The notes beneath the pieces were generated by a model. The model was not told where the DNA came from and made no database searches. It was given only the letters and a program-made list of their open reading frames with translations. From the NCBI RefSeq assembly GCF_000425405.1, contig NZ_KE384364.1, forward strand, positions 234,345-298,344: a stretch of 64,000 nucleotides of DNA, in the 5' to 3' direction. Source of the DNA: Ferrimonas kyonanensis DSM 18153. GTDB lineage: Bacteria; Pseudomonadota; Gammaproteobacteria; Enterobacterales; Shewanellaceae. The translations under genes were made by a program, and so were the position numbers. Positions 1-9,453 of this stretch are shown one piece after another (within the stretch, counting starts at the first letter, position 1; each line of letters begins with the position of its first letter).

Positions 1-845
1 TCGGTGCCGTGCTTGGCGGTGGTCAAGGTATCGCCCACCGGCGCACCGTGAATCTCTTTGATGCCACACACCACCCAGCCTACCTCGCCGGTATTGAGGA
101 CGGTGGTGTCTTTCTGCTTCGGGGTAAAGATGCCGAGACGATCGACGCCCCACACCTGGCCGGTACTCATCACCTTGATCTTGTCGTTCTTCTTCAGAAC
201 GCCATTTTTAATCCGCACCAGCGACACCACCCCCAGGTAGTTGTCGAACCAGGAGTCGATGATCAGCGCCTGCAGCGGCGCCTCCGGATCCCCTTCCGGT
301 GGTGGAATCTTGTCGACGATGCACTCGAGCACCTCATCGACACCGATGCCGGTCTTGGCCGAACAGCGCACCGCTTCGATGGCGTCGATGCCGACGATGT
401 CTTCAATCTCTTCCGCGACCCGCTCCGGATCCGCCTGCGGCAGATCGATCTTGTTGAGGATCGGCTGCACCTCAAGATCCATCTCGATGGCGGTGTAGCA
501 GTTCGCCAGAGTCTGGGCTTCTACCCCCTGACCGGCGTCCACCACCAGCAGGGCGCCTTCACAAGCCGCCAGCGACCGCGATACTTCATAGCTGAAGTCC
601 ACGTGCCCGGGAGTGTCGATGAAGTTCAGCTGATAGGTTTCACCGTCCTTCGCCGTGTAATCCAGAGTCACACTCTGTGCTTTAATGGTAATGCCGCGCT
701 CACGCTCAATGTCCATGGAATCGAGCACCTGGGCTGCCATCTCACGCTCTGACAAACCACCGCAAACCTGGATCAATCGATCGGAAAGGGTCGATTTACC
801 GTGGTCGATGTGGGCGATGATACTGAAATTTCGAATATGCTTCAT
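1..845 (-). CDS. lepA: Elongation factor 4 (LepA), C-terminal part outside the window
   Basis: Translation GTPase that acts on ribosomes; about 281 N-terminal residues are present and the rest lies beyond position 1. The N-terminus reads [19 protein letters not shown], giving the G1 P-loop (AHIDHGKST). It is followed by the G2 switch region (ERGITIK), G3 (DTPGH) and G4 (NKID), and the EF-4 domain 2 begins. The ATG is at 845 on the minus strand. LepA lies downstream of rseC in the same direction, as in the E. coli rpoE-rseABC-lepA region, so it may be read from the rpoE operon as well as from its own promoter in the 150-bp gap. Identity is secure; only the truncation by the window edge is notable. 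Confidence 0.97.
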   Translation of the reverse strand, partial: MKHIRNFSIIAHIDHGKSTLSDRLIQVCGGLSEREMAAQVLDSMDIERERGITIKAQSVTLDYTAKDGETYQLNFIDTPGHVDFSYEVSRSLAACEGALLVVDAGQGVEAQTLANCYTAIEMDLEVQPILNKIDLPQADPERVAEEIEDIVGIDAIEAVRCSAKTGIGVDEVLECIVDKIPPPEGDPEAPLQALIIDSWFDNYLGVVSLVRIKNGVLKKNDKIKVMSTGQVWGVDRLGIFTPKQKDTTVLNTGEVGWVVCGIKEIHGAPVGDTLTTAKHGT

Positions 846-921
846 CTAGTCCGCTTCTTGCAAAAACTACAGGAATAAATTATCTACGATAGCTATAGGG
901 GGGGGATTTTAACGGATTTTG

Positions 922-946
922 TGCCCGGCGGCTATGCATCCGGGCA
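922..946 (-). terminator. Weak hairpin after rseC
   Basis: A 7-bp inverted repeat (TGCCCGG/CCGGGCA) with an 11-nt loop lies just beyond the rseC stop. On the minus strand it is followed only by CAAAATCC, so there is no good U-run. It could be a weak terminator or attenuator between rseC and lepA. Confidence 0.3.
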
Positions 947-996
947 TTGCAGGCACAGCGCAGCGGAAAAACCGTCACCGAGCACGGGGTCGCAGA

Positions 997-1434
997 CTAA
1001 CCGGGCGTTGTCGACACCCCCAGCACCCTGAGAATCCGCGGGGTCGGCGTGAAACGATGCGACAATCCCCGGGCCAGCAAAAAGCCTCCGATGGCCAGTC
1101 CGATCCCGGCTAACAGCGACAGCCACTCAGGCCCGCCCCACACGGCCCCCAACCCGGCCCCTAACAATAAGCCTAGCAGGGGCAGCAGATACACCAAGGC
1201 GGCGGCCGTAATCAGTTGCTGCTCAGGAATACCGAGGCTGACCTGAGTGCCCACCGACAGCGGTTTGCCGTACGTCAGGGTCAGGCGCTGGGCTTTCGCG
1301 GCCACCGCTTTGGCCACCACACCGGAGCCACAGGTGTCCGCTTCGTGGCAGTGGCCACAGGCACTCTGACTCTGCCAACTGACGGTTACCCGGCCATCGG
1401 CACAGGCTTCCACCCGGGCCAGAGCCTCGATCAT
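997..1434 (-). CDS. rseC: RseC family protein (SoxR reduction / sigma-E modulation)
   Basis: A 145-residue inner-membrane protein of the RseC/MucC family. The N-terminal cytoplasmic part has the family's cysteine cluster (C11, C26, C29, C35). Two hydrophobic helices follow at about residues 74-95 and 99-118. In E. coli RseC is a minor positive modulator of sigma-E and is linked to the Rsx/SoxR-reducing system. It is the last gene of rpoE-rseA-rseB-rseC; its ATG overlaps the rseB stop by 4 nt, so translation is probably coupled. Family assignment rests on length, the Cys pattern, two helices and operon position. Confidence 0.92.
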   Translation of the reverse strand: MIEALARVEACADGRVTVSWQSQSACGHCHEADTCGSGVVAKAVAAKAQRLTLTYGKPLSVGTQVSLGIPEQQLITAAALVYLLPLLGLLLGAGLGAVWGGPEWLSLLAGIGLAIGGFLLARGLSHRFTPTPRILRVLGVSTTPG

Positions 1435-2378
1435 TGCTCCCCCTTGGCGGGGTAGATGGAGTTGGCCACGTTACTGAGGCTTTCCACCGGTAGCTTGCCC
1501 ACCGCCACCACTTCAACCTCACCATGACGGGCCGACGCCAGGGATAAGCCGCTGCCGGTCGACAGGTTTTCCGGCATCTCAATCTGGCCGGCCAGGCCGA
1601 TGTACACCGACATTTCAGTCAGACCATCGCTGAGGGACAAGTATTGAACCGGATCATTGACGCCAAACAGCCGGTGCTGATCCACATGGGTGACTTCGAA
1701 ACCTTGAGGCAACCAACCGAAACGCCACTGGGGTGCGTCTGTCGCCGATGCCGATGCCAGTACTGGTGGCCACACCTGTCCCGCCAGCTCCGACAAAATC
1801 GGCGGTGGCTCACTGAAGGTCACCAGTTCGATCACCAGATACTGCTCCAGCAACTGGCCGTCGGCATTGATGGTGTCGATACGCAGTGGCAGACCGGATT
1901 TCACATCCAGCCACAATTGATAGCTGTAACGAAAACGGTCGGTAGAAACAATCCGAATCACCTGAGAGGTGCGACCGGCAATGCGATCACGACCGCCCAT
2001 GGCCAGTTGATAGAACGGCGTAAACGCTTCCACGCCGGTACCAAAGGCCGGTGGAATAAAACCACTGATGCGGGCGCTGCGCACCGAATAGGGTTTGACT
2101 TCATGCTCGAGGTAAGTCACCTGGTCGTCCACCCGCACCACGTTTTTCAGCGGGCCGTTGAGGTGCTCCAGGTAAGCCACCTGATGATCATCCACCACCC
2201 CATGCAAGTAACGCAGGGGCCGGATGTGATCCATCTGCAGGTGAATAAGAGAGTATTGAAAATGGGATTGAGAGAGTGCTTGCTGCATCCGCTGCAGCCA
2301 GCTAATGGCGGAGTCGCCAGTCGCGGCATGGGCTGGCAGTACCAGCAACCATGCCATCAGGAACCATATTTTACGCAA
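1431..2378 (-). CDS. rseB: Sigma-E regulatory protein RseB
   Basis: A 315-residue periplasmic protein with a clear Sec signal peptide (about residues 1-18, ending in PAHA). The large N-terminal lipoprotein-like domain and smaller C-terminal domain are typical of RseB/MucB. In E. coli RseB binds the periplasmic part of RseA and shields it from DegS, and it is displaced by mislocalised LPS. It sits between rseA (11-nt gap) and rseC (4-nt overlap) as expected. Length matches the family (about 318). Confidence 0.95.
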   Translation of the reverse strand: MRKIWFLMAWLLVLPAHAATGDSAISWLQRMQQALSQSHFQYSLIHLQMDHIRPLRYLHGVVDDHQVAYLEHLNGPLKNVVRVDDQVTYLEHEVKPYSVRSARISGFIPPAFGTGVEAFTPFYQLAMGGRDRIAGRTSQVIRIVSTDRFRYSYQLWLDVKSGLPLRIDTINADGQLLEQYLVIELVTFSEPPPILSELAGQVWPPVLASASATDAPQWRFGWLPQGFEVTHVDQHRLFGVNDPVQYLSLSDGLTEMSVYIGLAGQIEMPENLSTGSGLSLASARHGEVEVVAVGKLPVESLSNVANSIYPAKGEQ

Positions 2379-2389
2379 GCCTTGCCTCG

Positions 2390-2965
2390 TTACTGTTGGC
2401 CTTGGTCATTATCCGCCACATTATGCCCTTTCAGGCGCTGCTGCAACAGGTGGTCACGCAGATAGGCATTGACCCGGCGACGCTGTTCCTGTGCCTGCTG
2501 CTCCGTGCTTTGAGCCTGACGGGCGGATGGGGTATTCGCCTGGTAGCTGGCCGGAGTCGGCGCTCCCATTACCGGCAGAGTATTTAGTACCGGCAGCGGG
2601 TTGTTTTGCTGCTCTGCACCGTACTGCTGCACCCCAACGACGGCAATGGCTGCCACGGTGGCGGCAATGGCGTACTGACCGAAACGACGGGACAGCTCCA
2701 CCACCTTGCCCTGCAGGGCCTGAGTCCGCTTAGTCTTGGATTTCGGAGCCAATACCGTTGGCTCCTGCTCCAGAGCCGCGGCCACATTGGCGGCGATGTT
2801 CAGATCCATTTGCTGAGGCAGTTCGTTTCGCATCGCATCCCCGATGAGATGGTAACGATCCCAGCTCTGTTGCATCGGTTCATCGTTCAGCCATTGCTCA
2901 AGTTCCCGATCGCTTCCCTGACCGTCCACCCAAGCCGATACTGCTTCTTTACGTTCTGTACCCAT
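2390..2965 (-). CDS. rseA: Anti-sigma-E factor RseA
   Basis: A 191-residue single-pass inner-membrane anti-sigma factor. Its cytoplasmic N-terminal domain (about 1-90) has the RseA-type opening with ESVSAWVDG-like sequence (here EAVSAWVDG) and WxRYHLIGD. One transmembrane helix at about 97-113 is followed by a Gln-rich periplasmic tail of about 75 residues. It holds RpoE inactive until DegS and RseP cleave it. It starts 18 nt after the rpoE stop. Start codon is the ATG at 2965. Confidence 0.95.
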   Translation of the reverse strand: MGTERKEAVSAWVDGQGSDRELEQWLNDEPMQQSWDRYHLIGDAMRNELPQQMDLNIAANVAAALEQEPTVLAPKSKTKRTQALQGKVVELSRRFGQYAIAATVAAIAVVGVQQYGAEQQNNPLPVLNTLPVMGAPTPASYQANTPSARQAQSTEQQAQEQRRRVNAYLRDHLLQQRLKGHNVADNDQGQQ

Positions 2966-2983
2966 GGTTCACCCTGATTGATG

Positions 2984-3562
2984 CTACCGTTCTAATAACG
3001 GTTGAATACGCTTATCAATTGCTTCCCGCGCCCTGAAGATTCGGCTTCGCACCGTCCCCACGGGACACTCCATTACAGTGGCAATCTCTTCGTAACTCAT
3101 CCCTTCGAGCTCCCGAAGGGTAATCGCCACTCTTAACTCTTCAGGCAGTGTTTCGATGGTATTGAACACTACCTTCTTAATCTCTTCTGACAGCAGCTGG
3201 CGTTCTGGCGACGCGTCTTCTCGCAGTGCATCGGCACCGTCATAGAACTCCGCTTCCTCGGCATCCACATCACTCGCTGGTGGACGCCGCCCCTGGGATA
3301 CCAGATAATTTTTAGCGGTGTTGACCGCAATCCGGTACAGCCAGGTGTAAAACGCACTCTCGCCACGAAAATTGGGCAAAGCCCGATACGCCTTAATAAA
3401 CGCTTCTTGTGCTACGTCGGCGACATCGCCCTGATTCTTCACGTAGCGGCTTATTAAGTTGGCCACCTTATGCTGATACTTCATTACCAGCAGGTTAAAA
3501 GCTTGCTTATCACCTTGTTGAACGCGTTCGACTAGCTGCTGGTCGCTGTTTGGCTCACTCAC
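2984..3562 (-). CDS. rpoE: RNA polymerase sigma-E factor
   Basis: A 192-residue ECF sigma factor. Region 2 includes the conserved DVAQEAFIKAYRAL and FYTWLYRIAVNTAKN stretches, and region 4 has LPEELRVAITLRELEGMSYEEIA, followed by PVGTVRSRIFRARE. These match the RpoE of enteric and marine gammaproteobacteria very closely. It controls the envelope stress response with RseA/B/C encoded downstream. A sigma-E-type promoter upstream suggests autoregulation. Confidence 0.98.
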   Translation of the reverse strand: MSEPNSDQQLVERVQQGDKQAFNLLVMKYQHKVANLISRYVKNQGDVADVAQEAFIKAYRALPNFRGESAFYTWLYRIAVNTAKNYLVSQGRRPPASDVDAEEAEFYDGADALREDASPERQLLSEEIKKVVFNTIETLPEELRVAITLRELEGMSYEEIATVMECPVGTVRSRIFRAREAIDKRIQPLLER

Positions 3563-3625
3563 TTAAGAGCTCTCTCCCATAACTAAACTGCTGATTTTGC
3601 TTTTACTCGTCTCCGCGCACTTTAA

Positions 3626-3651
3626 TAGACTGCGTCTTTTGGTAAAAGTTC
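3626..3651 (-). promoter_or_regulatory. Sigma-E-type autoregulatory promoter of rpoE
   Basis: On the minus strand GAACTT (plus 3646-3651) is followed after exactly 16 nt by TCTA (plus 3626-3629). The known sigma-E consensus is GAACTT-N16-TCTGA or a close variant. It lies about 65-90 nt upstream of the rpoE ATG, the arrangement seen for the autoregulated E. coli rpoE promoter. Confidence 0.75.
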
Positions 3652-3761
3652 GTAAAAAATTGTGATCCATTTTAAATTTACACTCTCTGGGACCGATTCT
3701 TTGGCCCTGGCCCCCGAAACGAGTAACATAGTGGCCAAATTTCCAAACCCCATGATACCTA

Positions 3762-5366
3762 ATGAAAGCCGGGATTGAACACAGCACAGACGTTTTGGTA
3801 ATTGGCAGCGGCGCCGCCGGACTGACGCTGGCCCTGAAACTGGCCAAGCAATGCCAGGTAACGGTCGTTGCCAAAGGCAACCTCGCCGAGGGCTCCACTT
3901 ATTACGCCCAGGGTGGAATCGCTGCCGTATTTGACGAAGATGATACCGTTGAATCCCATGTAGAAGATACCCTTATTGCCGGTGCGGGGTTATGCGACCG
4001 GCAGGCGGTGCAGTTTACCGCCCAAGAAGCGCGGGCGGCCCTGGAATGGTTGATTCGCAAAGGCGTCGACTTCGACGAAGAGGAACACGACGGTGAATCC
4101 CGTTACCACCTGACCCGCGAAGGGGGCCACAGCCACCGCCGAATTCTGCATGCCGCCGATGCCACCGGCAAAGAGGTGCAGTTGACGCTGGAGGAGCAGG
4201 CCCATCGCCATCCCAACATTTCGCTGCTGGAACGCTACAACGCCGTCGACCTGATCACCACCACCAAGTTAGGGCTGGCCGGCGACACGCGAGTGGTGGG
4301 CGCCTATGTCTGGAATCGCCAGCAGGAACACGTCGAAACCATTCGTGCCCGTTTCGTGGTGCTGGCCACCGGTGGTGCCTCCAAGGTTTATCAGTATACC
4401 TCCAATCCGGACGTCGCCTCCGGGGACGGCATCGCCATGGCCTGGCGCGCCGGCTGCCGAGTGGCCAACATGGAGTTTAACCAGTTTCACCCCACCTGCC
4501 TGTACCACACCGAAGCGCGCAATTTTCTGCTGACCGAAGCGCTGCGCGGAGAAGGCGCGCTATTGAAGCGCCCCGATGGCAGCCGCTTTATGCCCGACTT
4601 TGATCCCCGAGAAGAGTTGGCCCCGCGGGATGTGGTGGCCAGGGCCATCGACTTCGAGATGAAGCGACTGGGCGCCGACTGCATGTTCCTGGACATCAGC
4701 CACAAAGACCCCGCCTTCGTCACCAAGCATTTTCCGACCATTTACCAACGCTGCCTGGACCTGGGCATTGACATCACCCGCCAACCGATCCCCGTGGTTC
4801 CGGCGGCGCACTACACGTGCGGCGGCGTGATGACCGATCTGGATGGCAAAACCGATATCGACGGCCTGTATGCCGTTGGTGAAGTGGCTTACACCGGCCT
4901 GCACGGCGCCAACCGCATGGCCAGCAACTCCCTGTTGGAATGCCTGGTGTTTGCCCGTGCCGCCGCCCGGTCAATCTTTGCGAAACTGGACAGCACCGAC
5001 CTGCTGGACAACATTCCCCACTGGGATGAAAGCCAGGTCACGGACTCCGATGAGCACGTGGTCATCGCCCACAACTGGCATGAGCTGCGACTGTTTATGT
5101 GGGATTACGTCGGCATCGTTCGAACCGACAAACGACTGCAGCGGGCGCTGCGCCGGGTGGAGATGCTCAAAACCGAGATTCACGATTACTACTCGGACTT
5201 TAAGATCAGTAACGATCTGTTGGAACTGCGCAACCTGGTGCAGATTGCCGAGTTGATCATCCGCTGTGCCATGAGCCGCAAAGAGAGTCGCGGTCTGCAT
5301 TACACCCTGGATTACCCCGAGCAACAATCGCAACCGACGCCCTCTATTCTGACTCCGGACGCCTGA
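3762..5366 (+). CDS. nadB: L-aspartate oxidase
   Basis: A 534-residue FAD enzyme that oxidises L-aspartate to iminoaspartate, the first step of de novo NAD synthesis. The N-terminal dinucleotide-binding motif is [14 protein letters not shown]. The fumarate reductase/succinate dehydrogenase-like catalytic region includes [21 protein letters not shown] and [10 protein letters not shown]. The C-terminal helical domain is complete. It is divergent from rpoE, as in E. coli. Its last 23 nt overlap the 3' end of the convergent ygfX. Confidence 0.97.
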   Translation: MKAGIEHSTDVLVIGSGAAGLTLALKLAKQCQVTVVAKGNLAEGSTYYAQGGIAAVFDEDDTVESHVEDTLIAGAGLCDRQAVQFTAQEARAALEWLIRKGVDFDEEEHDGESRYHLTREGGHSHRRILHAADATGKEVQLTLEEQAHRHPNISLLERYNAVDLITTTKLGLAGDTRVVGAYVWNRQQEHVETIRARFVVLATGGASKVYQYTSNPDVASGDGIAMAWRAGCRVANMEFNQFHPTCLYHTEARNFLLTEALRGEGALLKRPDGSRFMPDFDPREELAPRDVVARAIDFEMKRLGADCMFLDISHKDPAFVTKHFPTIYQRCLDLGIDITRQPIPVVPAAHYTCGGVMTDLDGKTDIDGLYAVGEVAYTGLHGANRMASNSLLECLVFARAAARSIFAKLDSTDLLDNIPHWDESQVTDSDEHVVIAHNWHELRLFMWDYVGIVRTDKRLQRALRRVEMLKTEIHDYYSDFKISNDLLELRNLVQIAELIIRCAMSRKESRGLHYTLDYPEQQSQPTPSILTPDA

Positions 5367-5763
5367 GCCGGGACGCCAACACAATGCGACACAACCGGCG
5401 CCAGTCGGTTGTGTCCAACTGCGACCGCCGCAGCCACCACAGCCGGCGGTCCGGGCCAATCACCAGCATCACCGCTCCGGGTAACACCAGGCTCCAGCTG
5501 CTGACGACGATGGCCTCACCGTTATCCAGCCGGACGCCCTGCCCCAGTTCATTCAACGCAAAGCTCGGCGGTCGCTCTTTGGGTTTGAACAGCGGCAACG
5601 CCAGCGCCAGCATGGCCACCAGCCCCTGCCACAGGATCTGGGCCGGCAGGCGGTTGTCCGGCCACCAGAACAGGCTGAGCAGCACCAACAAACTCAGGCA
5701 CCACGGCAGCGGCGCCCATTGGTAACCGGGGGCGGGAAACAGATAGCGGGGAAGGTCGTCCAT
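5344..5763 (-). CDS. ygfX: YgfX (CptA-like) family membrane protein
   Basis: A 139-residue protein with two hydrophobic helices near residues 18-55 and a basic, Trp- and Arg-rich C-terminal part ([19 protein letters not shown]). This layout and its place directly downstream of sdhE identify it as YgfX, described in E. coli as an inner-membrane protein affecting FtsZ/MreB and also proposed to act with SdhE in flavinylation. Sequence conservation in this family is low, so neighbour context carries weight. The 3' end overlaps nadB tail-to-tail by 23 nt. Confidence 0.8.
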   Translation of the reverse strand: MDDLPRYLFPAPGYQWAPLPWCLSLLVLLSLFWWPDNRLPAQILWQGLVAMLALALPLFKPKERPPSFALNELGQGVRLDNGEAIVVSSWSLVLPGAVMLVIGPDRRLWWLRRSQLDTTDWRRLCRIVLASRLRRPESE

Positions 5764-5813
5764 GACCGGCTCGTCGCTGAGAACCCGGACTGCACACAGG
5801 CCGGGGCCAGGGA

Positions 5814-6077
5814 TCAGCGTAGCAGTTCGCGGTTACGCTCAAGGATCAGCGCCACCATGGCGGCCAACGCCGGATCGTCACAGCGTTCGTGGCCCATGAA
5901 CCAGGCAAACAGCTCGGGATCATCACAGGTCAGCAGCCGTTCGAAATCCGCCTGCTGCTGCGGCGCCAAGTCACTAAAATGCTGTTCAACAAAGGGTTCC
6001 AGCAACACATCCAGCTCCAACATGCCCCGGCGACAGGCCCATTTCAGGCGCGCCACGTATTCCCTGTTCTCGGTCAT
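5814..6077 (-). CDS. sdhE: FAD assembly factor SdhE
   Basis: An 87-residue protein that helps attach FAD covalently to SdhA and FrdA. The signature RRGM is at residues 16-19 (WACRRGMLELD), followed by the usual acidic helical bundle (CDDPELFAWFMGHE). Its ATG overlaps the stop of the upstream MFS gene as ATGA, and an AAGGA ribosome-binding sequence lies inside the end of that gene. Translation of sdhE may therefore be coupled to the transporter. Confidence 0.95.
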   Translation of the reverse strand: MTENREYVARLKWACRRGMLELDVLLEPFVEQHFSDLAPQQQADFERLLTCDDPELFAWFMGHERCDDPALAAMVALILERNRELLR

Positions 6078-7288
6078 TTTTTATCCTTAACGGCTTTGGG
6101 TACCACATTTAATGTGTACCAATAATACCCCAAGGCCGCCAGTGAACATACCGCCATGCCGATCAACATCGGCATCGGCGATTGCGGATGACTCAGGCTA
6201 AGCAACACACCGGACAGGGCCCCTGAAATAAAGCGAATGGCGCCTCCCAGGGCCGACACCGATCCGGCCGCACCGTCAAAGGAGTCCAGTGACAACGAGG
6301 TGGCGTTGGCCGACACCATCCCCAGAGGACCGACCATCAACATCACCGGCAGCACCACCAACCACAGTGGCGGGGCGCTGAGCGACGCCGCCAGCAGCGC
6401 CAGCACCGCGCCAACACCACTGATGGACAAACCGGTGGCCAGCATCTTCAGGGTGCCAAACCGGGCCACGTAACGGGCATTGAAAGAAGTCAGCAGCATC
6501 ATCAGGATGATATTGAGTCCGAACAGGTAGCCAAAGTGCTCCGGTGCCACGTCGAAATAACGAATGTAGACGTAGGAAGAGCCGGTGATAAATACGAACA
6601 ACGAACCGGACACCAGGGCGCCGATCCCCAGGTACATCATGGTTTGTCGGGTCAGGATGATGCGCCGATACAGCCCCAGTGCCGAACTCAGATTGAGGCG
6701 GTGGCGCTTCGATGCCGGCAGGGTTTCGCCGATGCGGGTGGCGATCAACACCACCAGCAACAGTGACAACAGCGCCAGCAAATAGAAAATCGCCCGCCAG
6801 CCACTGTGGGCCAGCAGGTAACCGCCAACGATGGGCGCCGCCAGCGGCGCCAGGTTCATCACCAGCATGACGAAAGACATGGCCCGAGCGAACTGTTCCC
6901 GCTGAAACAGATCCCTCAGGATGGCCATCACCACCACCGACCCGCCGGCGCCTCCCAAGGCCTGCAGCACCCGAGCGGCGATCAGTCCCTCCACCGAACT
7001 GGTAAAGGTGGCCAGTATGCTGGCCAGGGCAAACACCCCCAGGCCCCCAATCAGCACCGGAATGCGCCCCAGCGCATCGGTGACCGGACCATAGAACAGC
7101 TGACCGACGGCAAAGCCCACCAGAAAGAAGCTGACACTCATCTGGGTCAGGGACACGGTGGCATGGAGTTCATCGGCAATGGCCGGGATGGCCGGCAGGT
7201 ACATGTCGATGGCCAGCGGAGTCATGCCGGCCAGGGCGCCCAGCAGTACAATCAAGGCCAGGCCGGTGGTTTTAGAAGTTTGGGTCAT
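6074..7288 (-). CDS. Bcr/CflA family multidrug efflux MFS transporter
   Basis: A 404-residue major facilitator with about 12 transmembrane helices. The Bcr/CflA opening is present (GMTPLAIDMYLPAIPAIADEL) with motif A between helices 2 and 3 (GQLFYGPVTDALGRIPVL). Known members export bicyclomycin, chloramphenicol or sulfonamides; the substrate cannot be read from the sequence. Its end overlaps sdhE, making a probable efflux-sdhE-ygfX transcription unit. Confidence 0.92.
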   Translation of the reverse strand: MTQTSKTTGLALIVLLGALAGMTPLAIDMYLPAIPAIADELHATVSLTQMSVSFFLVGFAVGQLFYGPVTDALGRIPVLIGGLGVFALASILATFTSSVEGLIAARVLQALGGAGGSVVVMAILRDLFQREQFARAMSFVMLVMNLAPLAAPIVGGYLLAHSGWRAIFYLLALLSLLLVVLIATRIGETLPASKRHRLNLSSALGLYRRIILTRQTMMYLGIGALVSGSLFVFITGSSYVYIRYFDVAPEHFGYLFGLNIILMMLLTSFNARYVARFGTLKMLATGLSISGVGAVLALLAASLSAPPLWLVVLPVMLMVGPLGMVSANATSLSLDSFDGAAGSVSALGGAIRFISGALSGVLLSLSHPQSPMPMLIGMAVCSLAALGYYWYTLNVVPKAVKDKK

Positions 7289-7328
7289 CGATACAGTCTT
7301 AGGGCCGGGCCCGGGGAGGGCCCGGCCA

Positions 7329-8240
7329 TCATTTAAAACGGCTGAAGGCAGGCTCTTTGCCGGAGAACAGCGCGGTAAAGTCGGTTTCCAGGATCCGCTT
7401 CACCGCCGGATGCTGAATCATCCGTTCGGCAAACATCACGTGGTATTGTTCGGTGACATCGACCGTCTCGCCGATCAACTTGACTCCCTGGGCCAGGATC
7501 TCTTCCCGGTACAGCGTCGGTGCGACGAAAATCCCCTGACGGTACATGCCAAAGGCCTTCATCATGGCAGCATCGTCGAACTCGCCCAGAATCACCGGTG
7601 ACACCCCTACCTCGTCGAACCAGCGCAGCAACTGCTGACCCAGAGCGGTTTTACGATGGGGCATCAGAATGCGGGATCCATCCAGGTTGGCCGGGAAGCG
7701 GCCCTCGACTTCGTCGACGGAGAAGAAGCTAATGCCGGTTTCCCCTAACTTCTTACTGAGGATTTCCGGGTACTTCAGCGACTCAGAGTCACTGCCGGAC
7801 ACCACCATATCGAGCTTGTGCTGCGACAAGCGCTCCATCAGGTTCTCATCGGTGGACTCGTAACAGCACAGATGGATGGAACCGTCATCGGGGATCACCG
7901 ACAACAACAGTCGGCTGGCCAACGCCTTCGACAGGGCATCGGAGTTGCCCACCTCAAACAAAATGGAGCTGTCCTGATTGTAATTCAGCAGGTCCAGCAT
8001 CTCGTAGCTGAGGCTGAACATCTTGTCCGCATAACGAAACACCAACTCACCGAGGTCTGAGGCCACCAGTTGACGCCCCTGACGGCGAAACAGCTTGCCC
8101 CCCAGGCGGTGCTCCAGGTGACGGATCTGGCCGGTAACGGTCTGCGGCGTCAAAAACAGCGCCTCGGCGGCTTTAGTGACCGAGCCCTTCTTGCGGACCA
8201 TCCAGAAGTAGTACAAGTGGTTGTAATTAAGATGCGCCAT
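7329..8240 (-). CDS. nhaR: LysR-family regulator NhaR
   Basis: A 303-residue LysR-type regulator. The N-terminal winged helix starts MAHLNYNHLYYFWMV and continues with GSVTKAAEALFLTPQTVTGQIRHLE, very characteristic of NhaR, the sodium-responsive activator of nhaA. I chose the ATG at 8240 because it matches the family N-terminus; an upstream in-frame start would add 11 unsupported residues. No nhaA antiporter gene is adjacent, so its targets lie elsewhere. Confidence 0.85.
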   Translation of the reverse strand: MAHLNYNHLYYFWMVRKKGSVTKAAEALFLTPQTVTGQIRHLEHRLGGKLFRRQGRQLVASDLGELVFRYADKMFSLSYEMLDLLNYNQDSSILFEVGNSDALSKALASRLLLSVIPDDGSIHLCCYESTDENLMERLSQHKLDMVVSGSDSESLKYPEILSKKLGETGISFFSVDEVEGRFPANLDGSRILMPHRKTALGQQLLRWFDEVGVSPVILGEFDDAAMMKAFGMYRQGIFVAPTLYREEILAQGVKLIGETVDVTEQYHVMFAERMIQHPAVKRILETDFTALFSGKEPAFSRFK

Positions 8241-8504
8241 AACAATCGATTCTGCCCCAACAGGGAGAATCACTCCTTAAATAGAAAAACATGTCGAGGA
8301 AACGACTCTATATCCAGGCCAGGTACCGTCGGGCACCATGGTAAATCAGGCAGCCTTAACCGGGAGTTAAGGACTCATTAATGCGTACGTCAGCCTAACA
8401 CAAAGCCTGAAGCAACAAAGAGCTAAATTTGTAAGTTCCGGTTATCAATCGATACTCGAATACACCAGAGTCTGGCACAGATTCAGCGTCCCAAAAGCCG
8501 GGCA
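8241..8504. other. Intergenic region between nhaR and thyA
   Basis: Together with the thyA terminator this is a 315-nt gene-free stretch. It should hold the nhaR promoter on the minus strand. I see no convincing ORF, RNA or repeat in it. Confidence 0.5.
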
Positions 8505-8539
8505 GATAAAAAAACGCCCGGCTAGGCCAAGCCGGGCGT
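8505..8539 (-). terminator. Rho-independent terminator of thyA
   Basis: A perfect 10-bp stem (ACGCCCGGCT/AGCCGGGCGT) with a 6-nt loop, followed on the minus strand by a run of U. It lies 17 nt beyond the thyA stop and closes the rppH-ptsP-lgt-thyA unit. Confidence 0.92.
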
Positions 8540-8555
8540 CGCGCTGTAACTGGGA

Positions 8556-9407
8556 CTATACCGAGAACGGATAGGCGATGGGGTCGTGGTGCTGATAGCC
8601 CTCAACCTGAAAGTCATCCAGGGTGACCCAGGTTTCCAGATCCTCCAGCGACTGAATCGCCGGGTTGATGATCAGCCGGGGCGAATCGTAGGGCTGACGT
8701 TTCAACTGCACGTCGGTCATCGGTCCCAACTGATCCTCATAGATGTGGGCATTGACGATCTTGTGGTAGGCCTTACCCGGCTTATGGCCGGTGATTTGCG
8801 CCACCAGCGCCAACAGGGTAAACACCTGCACCTGGTTGAAATTCAACCCCAGCGGCACATCGCAGGAGCGCTGATAGGACGTCAGGAACAGCCGATCTCC
8901 CACCAGTGAAAAGGTGTGGGTATGCATGCAGGGACGAAGGCAGCCGAGGTGAAACTCACCCGGGTTATAAAACGTCAGAATCTCACCGCGATCGTCCACA
9001 CCTCGACGCAGATCATCGATGATCTTGCGCAGCTGATCGATGCTGCGACCGTCCGGCCCCTGCCAGGCCCGGCCTTGAACGCCATAGACCCGGCCCATGT
9101 CGTCCTCGCCTTGGCGATGCGGATTAGCCAGCCAGTCCGCATTGTCATTGGCGTTGGCGTTCCAGGTATTGCAGCCGATGGCCCGAAACTCGGCGGCGCT
9201 GCTGTAGCCTCTCAGATAACCCAGAAGTTCGGCGATGGCCGCCTTCCAGTAGCTCTTCCTGGTGGTGATCAGTGGAAAGGCATTGCCACCGACGTCGTAC
9301 TCCAGATCGGCATTAATCAGCGTCAGACACCGTTTGCCGGTACGGGCGTTTTCCACCCAGGTGCCCTCATCGACTATTCGCTGACACAATTGCAGATACT
9401 GCTTCAT
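8556..9407 (-). CDS. thyA: Thymidylate synthase
   Basis: A 283-residue enzyme that makes dTMP from dUMP with methylene-tetrahydrofolate. The catalytic region is seen in [18 protein letters not shown] and [15 protein letters not shown], with the active-site Cys expected in the RPC or SCD context of the family. The C-terminus is the usual hydrophobic one (PIAYPFSV). It is about 20 residues longer than the E. coli enzyme, which I recall as common in marine relatives. It lies last in rppH-ptsP-lgt-thyA, as in E. coli. Confidence 0.97.
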   Translation of the reverse strand: MKQYLQLCQRIVDEGTWVENARTGKRCLTLINADLEYDVGGNAFPLITTRKSYWKAAIAELLGYLRGYSSAAEFRAIGCNTWNANANDNADWLANPHRQGEDDMGRVYGVQGRAWQGPDGRSIDQLRKIIDDLRRGVDDRGEILTFYNPGEFHLGCLRPCMHTHTFSLVGDRLFLTSYQRSCDVPLGLNFNQVQVFTLLALVAQITGHKPGKAYHKIVNAHIYEDQLGPMTDVQLKRQPYDSPRLIINPAIQSLEDLETWVTLDDFQVEGYQHHDPIAYPFSV

Positions 9408-9453
9408 GAATCGACTCGCCCCTCGTGGTTGTATGGGTCAAAAAAGATGGAGA

